From: Mytilus trossulus
Taxonomy: Eukaryota; Mollusca; Bivalvia; Mytilida; Mytilidae
Assembly (NCBI RefSeq): GCF_036588685.1
Contig: NC_086384.1
Location: 15,762,195 to 15,826,194 of the forward strand
Direction of reading: 5' to 3'
Length of the DNA: 64,000 nt
Both the position numbers and the translations under genes were made by a program. Within the stretch, counting starts at the first letter, position 1; every line of letters begins with the position of its first letter. This document shows positions 1 through 12,245 of this stretch, piece after piece. The notes below the pieces were generated by a model. It was not told where the DNA came from. It saw only the letters and a list, made by a program, of their open reading frames with translations, and ran no database searches.

Positions 1-3000
1 TCTGAATATCGTATTCGTGATAACGATGACAGTAATACCGTATAATTTCTAAAGCATTTGTGCTTTTTCCTGTGCCTACTCTCCCAGTTAAAACTACCAA
101 ACCCTTTTCTTCTAAAACACGAATTCCATCTGAAATAACATTCGTTTTCATAAATAACTCGTTGTTCTTTTCATTTGTTATCCGTTTTGTCTCTGGTAAA
201 ACGTCTGAAAAATACACATTTCTAATTATTATTCGCTCTTCTTATTTTGCAGTTATCCTTTCAATATACATTTGCAAAAGTTATGTGTATACTTTAAAAA
301 TATAGGTCATGATACAGTTAATCATAGTTACGTTTAACTGTAATGTGAAATAATTACTATACTACAGTCAAGTTCAACTATAACCTTAAATAAAGCTTAC
401 TTTGCCTGCCTCGTAACTGAGGATTTAATCGAAATAATTCTGATTGCGCATGTTGAAGTCTTCTAACATCCTCTCGCAAACATTGAATTTCAGATTCAGC
501 ATTACGTATTTCTAATATTAAATTCTTCTGAGAGATATCAAGCGATGCAAATTCCCATTTTGCACAATCGTGTTGTAGGTTTTCCCCTCCTAGTCTTTTA
601 ATGGCCTATACAATATATAATATCAAGCGATCATTTTATTATTATTTAAGCTATTCAAACGATTGCATGTGGTATTGGAGTATCAATTAAAAATGGTAGA
701 AGATGTGCATACTTTGCTAGAACGTATTATAAATTTTCATATGTTAAAAACATTATGAAAAGTAAGGGCACCGAGCATTTTCACAAACTACAGATTGTAA
801 CAAAATTACACATTTGTATAGATTATACAGCAAAAACATCATTATGTTATTAGAAGCTTAACTTAATGATGGAATTGTACAATAAGTGAGCTTTTAAATG
901 CTTTCAAAACATCAAAAGAAAAGATAGGGTCACCTTACTTATATACCAGCTAAATATAAAATAGCAAACATTCATAGGAATTTCCTACAGAAAATGCACT
1001 GTTTCAGAATTAAAAATGACAATTTAAAATCAGTACAAATCAATCAAAAATAATCAATGCTAGTAGAAGTGTTATTATTTGTAAGTATTCCGTACATGCA
1101 TTTCCCTTTCACAGTTCTCAAGAAAGTTCCGTCGTAACTAATATATATATATACACTTTTTTGGTCTTTTGGAAAATGTTGTTTGTGTTGTGTTTATACC
1201 GACAACGAAATTTTTGCTTACATGCACACGTATAAAAATTGCGTTTTTTATCCAACGCAATCATAGGTTTGAACGTAGTTTTCAATTTAGACTCGTTTAT
1301 ATATATACTAAGATATATATTGATTTCAGATATACATATACAAGAATTAGCAAAATTCTCTGGAGTTGTTAATGTATAAATGCTACAACATCATCGTATT
1401 GAATAGTATTTCTTTGTGATCTTGTAATATATATTCCATGTGGGTACTTTAGCAGTTAAGGCGAAGTGTACGTAATTAAACTTCACAATGGATTTTTTTT
1501 TAATTTCATATACGAATTCTGCTTGTAAAATTACACCAGAAAATGAAATAAAAAAAGGGGGTAACCGTTTTCGTTTTTGAGATACGAGCCGTTTAAATTA
1601 ACTACACGATACACCAAAATTACAAAGGCTATATAGGAAAATCATCAAAATTAGCAGATATTTTTACATTATCAAGATTTTCTATTTTGTTGGACAATGG
1701 ATTTTTTTCTAAAATTGATATACGATTTAAAAATGAAAGACGAATCCATCGGTGCAAAGAAAGTCCTTAGCAACCGTATTAGTTTTTACGCTACTCTCTG
1801 TTGAAGTTTAGTTTTTGGCCGGAACATAAAAATTATCTGGCGACTTCATTGTCTACAGGAACGTCGCCACAAATTCTACGTCGAAACTCTATTATACCGT
1901 ACAATGCCGTAGCAATGGCGTTCGTTGGTATTACCCATCTTCATATGTATTACAAATGATCTTACGCTATAATTTGATAAGGAAATAAACTAACTAATTT
2001 TAAAGAATAGTTATGTCGCAAAAGAAAATGCAAGTTTGTAAATTAATTTACCGCAAATGAAAGAAATTGGCCGTAGACTCTAATTTCATCTTTTCTATAT
2101 TAGAGTGATTTCCGAACCTTTTTCAATGCTGGCATGGATTGTTTAATTCTTTTATGAATCAAATATCGAGTTTGAATTTGTCCTGGTTAACACAGTGTTG
2201 TCAGAATGATCGGCTTTAATACTAAGATCGGGTATACAACTCTCTTTACACGAGGCATCGGATTTGGCGTTCCCATTCTGACCGGACGTGACTGCGAGCT
2301 TAATAAATCCTGCACAGCCAAACGGACAATCCTCTTCGGCAAATGTTTTACTGCCGGTCGGGAGAAGACCAAGCGACCATGTTTCGTTTCCCCAGTCACC
2401 CTTGGGGTAACACGGATTTAAACAATAAGCATAATGCATACTATGGTTCTTCAACTATTTTAGTTCTTATACATCCGTGGCTTTAAAATGTTCTGTTTTT
2501 AGTGTCCCTTATCTAGGCTAGTCCAGAAAAGCGCTTTATTTCATTTTATCTTCAGAATTTTTTAGTCCGCAATGAGGTTAAAAAGAAGGACTCGCTTATA
2601 TATACATTTAAAAAAAAATTAGAAAAGATCGGAGTATTTGGTATAACTACCAGTCGCAGATATTTCATACATGTATATTCAAAATGAAAACCTTACACCT
2701 TATGTGATTCTTTTGAGATCGACGTACCTAGTCAGTGCAATAACGACCGTAACATACAAAAAATTTCCAACGAGAAAATCAACAGCCTTATTCATGAAAA
2801 TAATAGTTACGAAAAACAAATACCATGTTGTGAAGTAAAAGACTTGAATCAAAGTGAATAACAACCAGTAAACTATTAGTCCAATAATACAAATCTTTTG
2901 AGTTTGAAATGATTTATATTCAACGATTTTTATCGGATACATTTTTTTTTTGGGGGGGGGAATGTCAATGTAATAATAGGAAAAGTAATAGCCTATAAAA

Positions 3001-6000
3001 AAAAAATGTTGACTGTAAATGATATGAAACTCCAAATTCTTACATTATTGGACAAGTAATTGGCAGATCCTTACGTGAGTTGGACCCCCTTTTTGGGCCG
3101 ATCAATGCATTTGAAGGCGGACATATAGTTTGAACTCCCCCCTTTCTCCTGGGTTGGGGCCCCCCCTTTTTTCAATGGCTGGATCCGTCCCTGCTGGTAC
3201 ACCACGGGCTTCTCATTTTTTGTATTATGATCTATTATCATGAACTAAGTGAAAGCATAGAGCTGACAGAGTGTGAGATCTTCCTGGATAATCATTGAGG
3301 TTGTGTATATGCATTCCTTGCAGTAGACTTCCGTTACAAAAAAATCTTTAAAATGCTATCGAAATGTATAAAAAGTCTGAACTTATTTCACCTCTCATTC
3401 CACTAAACATTAAATTACAGTTACAAGTGCCACAAAACTTTCCTGTCCTCTTTTCTTTAACCGTAATGATATTTTCTACTCATTCAAAATCTTGAATTGA
3501 GACCCTTTAGGAATAACACGTTACTCAGTCAAATTTACATTTTTTTCTCTAATTTGAAATGATGCACACAGGCACAATACAAGAAAACAAATTTTGCCAT
3601 CTCATCGAAATTGGAATGACGTGTTATGGTTTTATCATACATGAATCATGTGTATTTGTACTTTCAATTTCAATTTGGTTCTAAATTTAGATTAAGTTTT
3701 TCAATAAATTTCGGACGGAATAGAAGGTCATAGAAGACACCTGTTTATTTTCTGCACATGTATAAAAAGTTGAAAACTGAAAGTTGAATGACATAGTTTT
3801 TACTTATTCTAAGATAAATGTTGAGAGTGATCACTTTGTAGTTTACTATGAGTATATTTTTGGGGCCTAATTTGTTCAAGTGGATTTGTTAACTTTCGTC
3901 TTTGTTCTTCCGACTTGTAAGTGTTGCCCTAGACTAGTCGTCAAATTATATTCTCTTGGTATCGTCTTATTTTCTAAATTGATATAAAACATGTCCTAAA
4001 ATTTTCATTAGCACAAAATACGAACATGTCAACGTTTTTTTAATCTAATAATTAATTTCACATGTCATTCATTAATTGTTCTGTAACCTAAAACTTTATG
4101 TTGAGTACTGTGTGTTTTTGTTCAAAACGACGGCTTTTAAAACGATATTGTTGGCTCAATTCAGGTTTAGTTTTAAATAATTAAATAATTAATGATAGAA
4201 GTAGAATCGTCACATGTTTATATATTTATAATTCTGTTGTGAGGCGTTTTTACAATCTGTTGATATCATAAGTTTTTACACGAAATGCCTTTCATGTCCC
4301 ATGCGTCTGAAACAACAAAAAAAAACTAGTACTAGGCTGCACGAAACAATAGAATGTTTTGATTTCTAAATGGAGTAATTCAGATAATTTCTCATGATTA
4401 GGTTTTTTAAGACAGCACGGGCGTGCTTGTTGGATTTATGATAGACCGCACGAAGTATTTTCTCTTTCGTGTGTCCTTTCTTGGAGTAAGGGAGATAACT
4501 TGCGTAACTAACATCGAACGTTATTAATCCCGTATTCCGGTAGGTGCGTGCAATTACGTACACTTCGCCTTAAGAGAAGACCATCGTATAAAGATCAGAC
4601 ATACAGATATTTATTTTTCATTTGATGTGTCACTGTTTCTTTTTCTTCATTTTTTCATTTTGCCGTTTCATAAGTGTCTTTCCGTTTTGAATTTTTATAG
4701 GAGTTGTTTTTGTTATTTTCCTTTATTCATCGGCGAAGTAACTACTTAACACATAGAACGCTTGTTTTATTTATTCCATCTCAAAACTGTTTGTCAAATT
4801 ACTAGATTTATTACAGTATATTCATTTCCATAAAGATATATTAAAGGTGTGTATTTCTTTTGGTAAAATATAAACGTTTATTCTATTTTGATAGAACTTT
4901 CTTATGGTTTTAAATATGAATTGGATTTCCAATATAAAAAAAAACATATGCAATTGCTTGAAAAGAATATTAAAGGCGCAAAACCTTCGCGTGCTTTTTA
5001 ATAACGGTAAAATGTTAGACGTCGAATTTGTTTTTGGTAATTAAATGTTATTAAATACATATCTTTCTCTATTGAAACATGGAATAAAACAGTTATTATC
5101 TTTTGTTTCGATACATATGTGGATTAATTGGCTTATGTAAACCCCATTGACCTTCACTTCGGACGTTGATTATCAGTTTTTCAGTTATGCAAGATACTTG
5201 ATATTTGGATTTCAGATACTTAACATAGAGAAATAGGACTAAACATAACAGCTAAATGTAACAGGTTTTTTTTATCTTGATTAATATTTACTTAAAATAT
5301 TAATGGATTTGAACATCTGTCAAAAACAGGAACCGCTATTTAAACCACGAAATTCAATGAAAATTACCTCGCGTAGGTCACTCCATGCAGTACAATATTC
5401 ATCTGGACTGAGCTCAATTAATGCAGAATGAAAATACTTATTTCTGTAATATTTAATCCTACTAAGATCAGCTTCTACACTTATGTCTGTATTCAAAGGT
5501 AGTATTTCTGATATCCTGAATTCAGCAAGATGTTGCAGCAGAAGTATCATTAGAGTTATATCAAACGATTCTGATGATGGATTATCTTGAAAAGAAATAA
5601 TGTATCGTATATATATAATACTAACGGACAAACGTCTTGGTTCTTCGGGAAAACAAGAATGTGTCCATAGTACACTGATGCAACACTTCACTATCATTCC
5701 TATGTTCAGTGGACCGTGAAATTGGGATATTAACAAGATCATATCATAGGAAAAGTGTATATTAAGTTTCAAGTTGATTTGACTCCAACTGCATCAAAAA
5801 CTACCTTTTACAAAAAAAATTAACCTGAAGCAAGACTGACGGACGAGAGGGACGAACGAACGGACGAACGAACAGACAAATTGAGGCTCAGACCAGAAAA
5901 CATAATGCTCTTCTACCGTAGGTTGGGCATATAAAGTGAAGAAATATATTTTATGATGTTATCTTTATTTTATATTTAACGTGCATAAACTACTTGCAAA

Positions 6001-7857
6001 CTGACACATAAATTTAAAAAAAAAAAAAAGTTAACATAGGATGTTGTTAAAATATACTTTTTTTATTTTGACAAGGGTTCTGTATACTTAAAGTATGATG
6101 AAAACAATTTCTAAAACGGGTTTTACGATAAAACTTTAGACCCTTCTGTTTTATTGACAGAACTGTCCAGCAAATATGCAACTCTTCATATAACCCTTTC
6201 ATAGGTTAGGAATAAAATGTGTAAGTATAACTAGATTTTTACACCTCATCCCTTATCTTATTGATTTTGTATATGCATTGTGTCATAGATCAGTTTATTC
6301 GTTCAGTGTATATTTGAGTTATGCCATTTCAATTGATATTTTATAGTCTTTCTATGTTGTTATGTTACACTGTTGTTTTATGGGAGGATGAATGTTGGTA
6401 CAACATTTAAACCCACTGCAATGTGGTACCTTTCCAAAGTCAGAAACCTGATGTTAAATGGTTGTCGTTATTAATGTGGTTCATACTTGTTTCTCGTTTC
6501 TCTTTTTTTTTAATACAGATTAGACTTAGTTTTCCTGTTTGAGTAAATAGTTATAAAAGGTACCAGGATAATAATTTAGTACATAAGTAATTTTGGGCTT
6601 GTCCGGTAAAGCTAAGGCTCCGTGTAAAAGACAATACTTTGACTGGTTTACTTATACAAATTGTGACTTAGATAGCAATTTGTCTCAATGGCACTTATAC
6701 CACATCTTCGTATATATTTTTACCTGCGGTAAAATAAACAAGAAGTAATGCACTAGATCATTTCAATTCCTTGATTAATTTAGATAATTATGTTCTTGTT
6801 TCTGTAATTTATGCGATATATTAAATTGTGTGTAGAACAAACATCCTCCGTCATAACTGCTTGAGGATTACAAATGTTCATACACATTAATCCGTTGTCT
6901 CATATGAATAAAATGCACAATATTGTTGAATGTGAGGTCATGTATGAAAGAGTTCATATGTTTAACCCCGCCACATTATTTATGTATGTGCCTGTCCCAA
7001 GTCAGGAGCCTGTAATTCAGTGGTCGTTTGTTCAAGTGTTACATATTTGTTTTTCGTTCATTTTTTTTTTAAATAAATAAGGCCGTTAGTTTTCTCGCTT
7101 GAATTGTTTTACATTGTCTTATCGGGGCCTTTTATAGCGGACTACATGCAGTATGGACTTTGCTCATAGTTGAAGGCCGTACGGTGACCTATAATGTTTG
7201 TGTCATTTAGTCTTTTGTGGATAGTTGTCTCATTGGAAATCATACCACATCTTCTTTTTTTTAAATACACAATTGATTGTAAACCTGAAAATGGACTGAA
7301 GGATTTTCGCAATGAAATGAATTATTACACTATTAAAATGATAGATCGGATAAATTCGAAGGAACATGTTGAATTTGTATATGGAATATTCTCTCGTCCT
7401 CTCTCCCATTTAATGCTAAAACTGGATTTTTTTTTTATGTCTTAATAAACTTTCAGAATCCACATAGAAAATCAATCATATTACACAATGACCTAAGAAA
7501 AATTAGAAGTACGTAAAAGACGCTAAGGTATATTAATCGAACGATACATTATATAAAACATGAAAAAGGCAATTAAAATGGCAAGCGATACATATATACA
7601 TTTGTGTATTTATTAACATGCAATCATTTTAATTGTCTCTTACCGTTGTTTTGGCGTAGAATGCCCAACTGAGGTTTACTTATAATTCTTTTTTCGTGCA
7701 GCTCATAAAGTAAATTGAGATTTTTCCGTATGGTTCCTTTCAAAACGTCAGGGTGGATTTCTTCGTTGAATTTCATTCGTACTGCCCTTGGACATACATC
7801 TATCAACAACATAAACACTCTAACAAAATGATCTTCTTTTTCTGTAAACAATGGCAT
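1..7857 (-). CDS. DZIP3-type HEPN / coiled-coil / STAND NTPase gene, 5' part (3' end beyond window)
   Basis: Four exons were assembled by eye: 7644-7857, 5368-5585, 401-605 and 1-204, all with GT/AG borders and matching phases (71 codons+1, 2+72 codons, 68 codons+1, 2+67 codons). The start is the ATG at 7855-7857 (MPLFTEKEDHF), 37 nt after an acceptor AG at 7895-7896, so a 5' non-coding exon is expected upstream. Residues 1-144 form a DZIP3-like HEPN domain with EADLSRIKYYRNKYFH, giving R119-N120...H124, the Rx4H pattern of HEPN ribonucleases. Residues 145-212 are charged and heptad-like, probably a coiled coil. From residue 213 there is a P-loop module in which FMKTNVISDGIRVLEEKG precedes Walker A GRVGTGKS (253-260), as in nSTAND3-type NTPases. 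Walker B and any sensor repeats lie off the window. Known of the family: HEPN domains often cleave RNA, and STAND NTPases are oligomerising switches. Inferred: a cytosolic innate-immunity-type sensor/effector. Domain calls are by motif recognition only. Confidence 0.8.
606..2150. other. intron of the HEPN-STAND gene, no gene seen
   Basis: AT-rich sequence inside the third intron (606-5367). No convincing exon, RNA gene or bounded repeat was seen here. Confidence 0.5.
2152..2454 (-). other. unidentified Cys-containing open frame in an intron
   Basis: A GC-richer island inside the third intron of the HEPN-STAND gene, open in more than one frame on both strands. The minus frame gives 100 residues with six to seven cysteines in CLNPC, DCPFGC and ASCKESC contexts plus GDWGNETW. 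I do not recognise a family and saw no clear splice partners. Including it would not be needed for phase in the host gene. It could be an exon of a nested gene, an exapted fragment, or chance openness in a GC-rich patch. Confidence 0.2.
2941..2960. repeat. poly-T / poly-G homopolymer junction
   Basis: A run of about nine to ten T is followed directly by about nine G. It lies in the intron and is prone to sequencing-length error. Confidence 0.7.
3055..3200 (-). mobile_element. short hAT-like MITE relic
   Basis: Read on the minus strand, this matches the element inside the CACTA intron at 48390-48546: both share GGATCCAG near the end, CAACCCAGG, ATATGTCC and AATGCATTGATCGGCC between G-rich runs. 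The ends resemble CAGTGGCGGATCCAG, which fits the YARNG start of hAT inverted repeats. Target-site duplications were not resolved and there is no coding capacity. Confidence 0.5.
3201..5367. other. intron of the HEPN-STAND gene, no gene seen
   Basis: AT-rich intronic sequence. A 65-residue open frame at 4366-4563 (minus) has no recognisable motif and is treated as chance. Confidence 0.5.
5820..5880 (+). repeat. ACGGACGAACG-type short tandem repeat
   Basis: Degenerate repeats of gacggacgagag / gaacgaacggacgaac occur here. Similar runs end several dispersed repeats of this genome (compare 9610-9640). This is probably the tail of a decayed element. Confidence 0.4.
6265..6725 (+). repeat. dispersed repeat A (ends in 'tctca-tggcac-ataccacat'), copy 1
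   Basis: Contains gttatgttacactgttgt, the 'aaacctgatgtt...' block and the terminal block 'aatttgtctcaatggcacttataccacatc', as in the copies at 6930, 18650, 27240, 35155, 47335 and 53045. A short piece of repeat C (accaggataataatttagta) interrupts it near 6560-6590. No coding frame is seen. Confidence 0.6.
6930..7262 (+). repeat. dispersed repeat A, copy 2
   Basis: Same order of blocks as the other copies: 'aaccccgccacatt', 'ctgtcccaagtcaggagcctg', 'ttgaaggccgtacggtgacctata' and a terminal 'gttgtctcattggaaatcataccacat'. It lies in the second intron region, just 3' of the first coding exon of the HEPN-STAND gene. Confidence 0.65.
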
Positions 7858-7894
7858 GTTTTGAAAGGCCAGTTTAAGTTTCAATCAGTTATAT
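7858..7894 (-). other. 5' UTR part of the first coding exon of the HEPN-STAND gene
   Basis: Acceptor AG at 7895-7896 after a T-rich stretch (tttatttatatttcag on the minus strand). No upstream in-frame continuation is possible because a TGA lies between the acceptor and the ATG in one frame. This suggests a separate non-coding first exon upstream. Confidence 0.5.
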
Positions 7895-8421
7895 CTGAAA
7901 TATAAATAAAGTCAAAGGCCCTATCATAATATACGCTTCGGTTACATATATGTATAGTCATTGGCATCGTAAAATATCTGCTTCGAGCCACAAAGTGAAC
8001 CTTTTTATCTGCGTATAAGCTCTGTAAACCAGCAAAAAAGTTTCACGTTTAGTTGAGCTAGTCAATGGTCTTTCTCCTCTCATATAGTATAAATTCTGCC
8101 AATACACCCAGTGTCGTTGTTAACATTTTTTCGAACATTGTAAAACTTCCATATAAAGCAAAAATTACAGAAAGACTGAACAGGGTAGGCAAAAGGAAGA
8201 ACGATTCTACAAATGCAGCGACTGTAAAAATCGTTGGTTAATTTGCCAAAAGCACAACTGATCGTGCCTTTACTTTTCGCTGATGAGGCATCTAACTATT
8301 ACATAGCAATCACATTAATCCTCTGCACAATTTTGAATAGTGACAAGGATGATATATATTTCTATTAATTGAAAGCTTAAGCGCCAGTTTTTAGATATCA
8401 TAAATAACTAATCTAAGAAAA

Positions 8422-9683
8422 CTAGAGGCTCTAAAGAGCCTGTGTCGCTCACCTTGGTCTATGTGCATATTAAACAAAGGGCACAAATGGATTCATGACA
8501 AAATTGTATTTTGGTGATGGTGATGTGTTTGAAGTTCCTACTTTACTGAACGATTTTGCTTCTTACAATTATATCTATCATGAACTTTGCCCATTAGTAA
8601 CAGAGAACTATATTTGGTAAAAATTTACATAAATTTACCAAATTAATGAAAATTGTTAAAAATTGACTATAAAGGGCAATAACTCCTTAAGGGGTCAATT
8701 GACCATTTAGGTCATGTTGACTTATTTGTAGATATTACTTTGCTGAACATTATTGCTGTTTACAGTTTATCGCTATCTATAATAGTATTCAAGATAACCA
8801 AAAACGGCAAAATGTCTTTAAAAATTACCAATTGGAGGGCAGCAACCCAACAACAAGTTGTCCAATTCATCTGAAAAATTCAGGGCAGATAGATATTGAC
8901 TTGATTAACAATTTAACTTCTTGTCAGATTTGCTCTAGATGCTTTGGTTTCATAGTTATAAGCAAAAAACTGCATTTTACCCCTATGTTCAATTTTTAGC
9001 CGTGGCGGCCATCTTGGTTGAATGGCCAGGTCATCGGACACATTTTTCAAACTAGATACCCCAAAGATGATTGTGGCCTAGTAGTTTCAGTGGAGATTTT
9101 GTAAAAGATTACTTAGATTTATGAAAAATAGTTAAAGATTGACTATAAAGGACAATAACTCCTAAAGGGGTCAACTGACCATTTTGGTCATGTTGACTTA
9201 TTTGTAGATCTTACTTTGCTGAACATTATTGCTGTTTACAATTTATCTTTATCTATAATAATATTCAAGATAATAACCAAAAACAGCAAAATTTCCTCAA
9301 AATTACCAATTCAGGGGCAGCAACCCAACAACCGATTGACCGATTCATCTGAAAATTACAGGGCAGAGAGATCTTGACCTGATAAACATTTTTACCCAGT
9401 CAGATTTGCTCTAAATGCTTTGGTTTTTGAGTTATAAGCCACAAAATGCATTTTACCCCTATGTTCTATTTTTAGCCGTGGCGGCCATCTTGATTGGTTG
9501 ACCGGGTCACGCCACACATTTTTCAAACTAGATACCCCAATGATGATTGTGGCCAAGTTTGGTTTGATTTGGCCCAGTAGTTTCAGAGGAGAAGATGTTT
9601 GTAAAAGTTAACGACGACGGACGACGGACGATGGACGCCAAGTGATGAGAAAAGCTCACTTGGCCCTTCGGGCCAGGTGAGCT
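8422..9683 (+). repeat. 1.26-kb dispersed repeat with hairpin ends and internal direct duplication
   Basis: It begins with a small hairpin (aggctct/agagcct) followed by 'gtgtcgctcacc'. It ends with a strong hairpin, gctcacttggccc-ttcg-ggccaggtgagc. Inside, two diverged copies of a roughly 470-bp unit follow each other (compare 'gactataaagg-caataactcc' at about 8663 and 9139, and 'tagccgtggcggccatctt' at about 8996 and 9472). An ACGACGGACG stretch precedes the end hairpin. No coding frame is present. The terminal hairpin recalls Helitron or SINE 3' structures but has no CTRR at the expected spacing, so it is left unclassified. Confidence 0.75.
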
Positions 9684-9873
9684 AAAAAAAGGAACGCATC
9701 ATTTAACAGTAATTCTGCCTAAAGCACTTAAACAACTAAGGGATTTCACTTTCAGCTAGCCTTTTTCTGATGCATAATATTTCGTTCAAAGTTTATAATA
9801 AGGTGTCTTTGAGCTCAATTTATATAAACTAACACGTATATTTCTATCAAATAAAATCATACTCCTTACTTAC

Positions 9874-10130
9874 CTTTTGTTTAATCTTCCTTTAGGAAAG
9901 TGTACAATCACTGTTATGACTGTTGTCAACGTTAACATATGACCGAAACTATAAATTGTTCCTGAGTACAATATTATCATCGGGTTGATTGTTTTATATG
10001 GATAGGCTAGTGAATTAATAGATTGCAAATACTTCAGTTAAATATTTGACATTTATTGCGCATTTACGACTCAGTTGAAATGGCCTATAAGTGAAAGTTC
10101 ATGGCTAAACGTTCTGCTTCGATCGCACCT
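9874..10130 (-). promoter_or_regulatory. candidate alternative 5' exon/promoter segment B
   Basis: On the minus strand a roughly 90-bp core ('ataaggtgcgatcgaagcagaac...aatgcgcaataaatgt') is followed after about 170 bp by a consensus donor (AAAG|gtaagtaag, exon end 9874). The core is about three-quarters identical to 13118-13205, which also leads to a donor. Both lie upstream of the acceptor at 7896, so they could be alternative non-coding first exons of the HEPN-STAND gene. This is inference; a plain repeat is the alternative. Confidence 0.3.
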
Positions 10131-11100
10131 TATCATAAGTAAAAAGATAAATATGTTACGAAAAAGTAGTTTAGTTGGTTAGTTTGCCGTGATACAACTT
10201 GAATCCCAACGCTGCCATCAAGGTGACAAAAAATTGTTTTAGTATGAGGACTTAAACTAAAGTGTGTATTCTTGTGTTTGTGCTTTGTTGTTTGGTGTCT
10301 ACGTTTCACACGTCTACGGACGACAAATGCCAAGTATATTATTTAACAGGGTCACCCTAAAAATCTCTGTTAGCGTGATTAAGGGAATCCTGGTCACATA
10401 AATAAATAAATGGATCCTGGTATAGTCTGAACGAAGTCTTGCAAGTTAACATAAACACAAAGTCGATTAAAAGTTCAATACTGTATTATTCAAAATCCAA
10501 AGAAAATGTAACAGTAATACAAGTTTACAACATCTTAACTGCAGGCTCAACAATACGGTAACATAATCCTAAATCTCCTACGTACGCTCCTCTCGTACAC
10601 AAAATCGTCTCTCTCGTATATCGTATATCGTATCTACCACTATTTCTCTCTTTTATACTACTCTATTATCTCAATTATAATATGTTTAAATGACTCTGAA
10701 CAAAGAAATATTCTACAGGAGCTATATTAAAGGAGCCCGGAGCCCGGACCTAAGGTCAACTAAAACTGAGGTTAACTGAGACACCTGCATAAACACAATA
10801 ACTGGGCTCCAGCTGATTAACATGATTGATTTGACATTTAACAAGTACAATCTGATTGAAGGCGAGTGACAAAGATTGCAAGAAATTACTTTTTAACTGT
10901 TAATGAGAATATTAAGTAATCTGATAATAGCATGATAATTAAACTCACTGATGCATAAAATAAACGAAAAACGTTACAAATATTATAAGGTAAGCAATTA
11001 TATTGTTTGTGTGTACATATATATTTTGATGTGTCTTTTATTCTCACATCAGTGTAAATATATATTAACCAAAACATGGAAATTGTGAATTCTGGGATTT
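10131..11100. other. no gene seen
   Basis: AT-rich sequence with a short CT/TCGTATA-rich stretch near 10585-10640. It looks repeat-derived but no paired ends were found. Confidence 0.4.
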
Positions 11101-11125
11101 TATTCATTTTATTTGTTTTCATAAA

Positions 11126-11225
11126 TGTATCAAAAGATGTGGTATGAGTGACAATGTGACAGCTCTCCATCCAAATAACAATTTATAAAAGTAAACCGTT
11201 ATAGGTCAATGAACGGCCTTCAAGT
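11126..11225 (-). repeat. dispersed repeat A, end fragment
   Basis: On the minus strand it reads 'cttgaaggccgttcattgacc...ggagagctgtcacattgtcactcataccacatc', the terminal block of repeat A. Confidence 0.6.
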
Positions 11226-11624
11226 TTGAAAGACTGGTCGTACTAGAAGAGCACCTTGGCAAAAGATACCGCTATCAGAATAATGTCCGATTCCTTCAAG
11301 TATTATGCCAATTAGTCATTTAACCATCTACATAGCCATCAATATCTGCTTATTCTGGTGTTTAATCATAACATTATTCTTTTGAATTCTGACCCAGTAA
11401 ATAAAAATTAGAAAATTTCCACAAAATACAACTTTTCAGCTGAGTTCTGATGTTAACTGAACATAGGACGTTATTAATCAATGCTTCGAGATAATCCTAG
11501 GCAGCAATTACCTTCTGCTAATTAAAATTAAGTCAGTTCTTTATTCAAATACCGTTTACACAAAAAAATATCACAAAATTACTGAAATGATACAAGTTTT
11601 CCGACAGAAGATTGTATAAATAAA

Positions 11625-11860
11625 GGCAACAGTAGTATACCGCTGTTCGAAATTCATAATTCAATTGAAAAAAAAACCAAATCCGGTTTACCAATTTAAA
11701 TTGTAGGAGACACATCAAACATAAGAGAAGAACAACGACATAACATAAATAGTAAAATTCAGCACACACAGAAATGAACTATAAAATAACAGTAGCCATT
11801 TTCCTGACTTGGTACAGGATATTGTAAGAAAACCTTGGTAGTTGGAACCTGGTTTTGAGG
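11625..11860 (-). repeat. dispersed repeat B copy
   Basis: 'ggcaacagtagtataccgct' at one end and 'ttttcctgacttggtacagg' at the other, the reverse complement of the copies at 19670-19895 and 34910-35145. Open frames inside it come from the repeat. Confidence 0.6.
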
Positions 11861-12059
11861 GCAAGCCCACTTGGGCAAGCCAAACCTATCGCTTTAAGGG
11901 CAACGTTAAATAACACTCTAAAATGAAAACACAACTTGACAGGACTACACTACAAATAAATGGAAGAACATACAGGACAGAGAAACACGCAAATAAACAA
12001 TACAATAGAATATTGACATGATTAAGACAAGCTAATAATTATTAAATATAGCAGGCTTA

Positions 12060-12245
12060 TAATTTAAACGTTAGACGCGTGTTTCGTCTACATAAAACTC
12101 ATCAGTGACGCTCTGTTTAAAATAGCAAAGCAAGCCAATCAAAGATGAAGAGCATTGATGACCCATTATTCCTAAAAGGTGCGCCAAATACTGCTCATGT
12201 TATCTGCCTGCGATAAGAAAATCCTAAGAATTTAGAATATCCATA
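12060..12245 (+). repeat. dispersed repeat C copy 1
   Basis: 'ttagacgcgtgtttcgtcta', 'ctcatcagtgacgct', 'gaagagcattgatgaccca' and 'gataagaaaatcct' appear in the same order as at 13555-13740 and 14240-14420. Confidence 0.65.

Noticed and set aside
60-305. 81-residue plus-strand open frame
   Set aside because: It is antisense to the Walker A exon on the minus strand, whose splice sites and motif are far more convincing.
10373-10870. Possible solo LTR
   Set aside because: Considered because of CT-rich and polyadenylation-like text, but no TG...CA ends with a target duplication could be identified.
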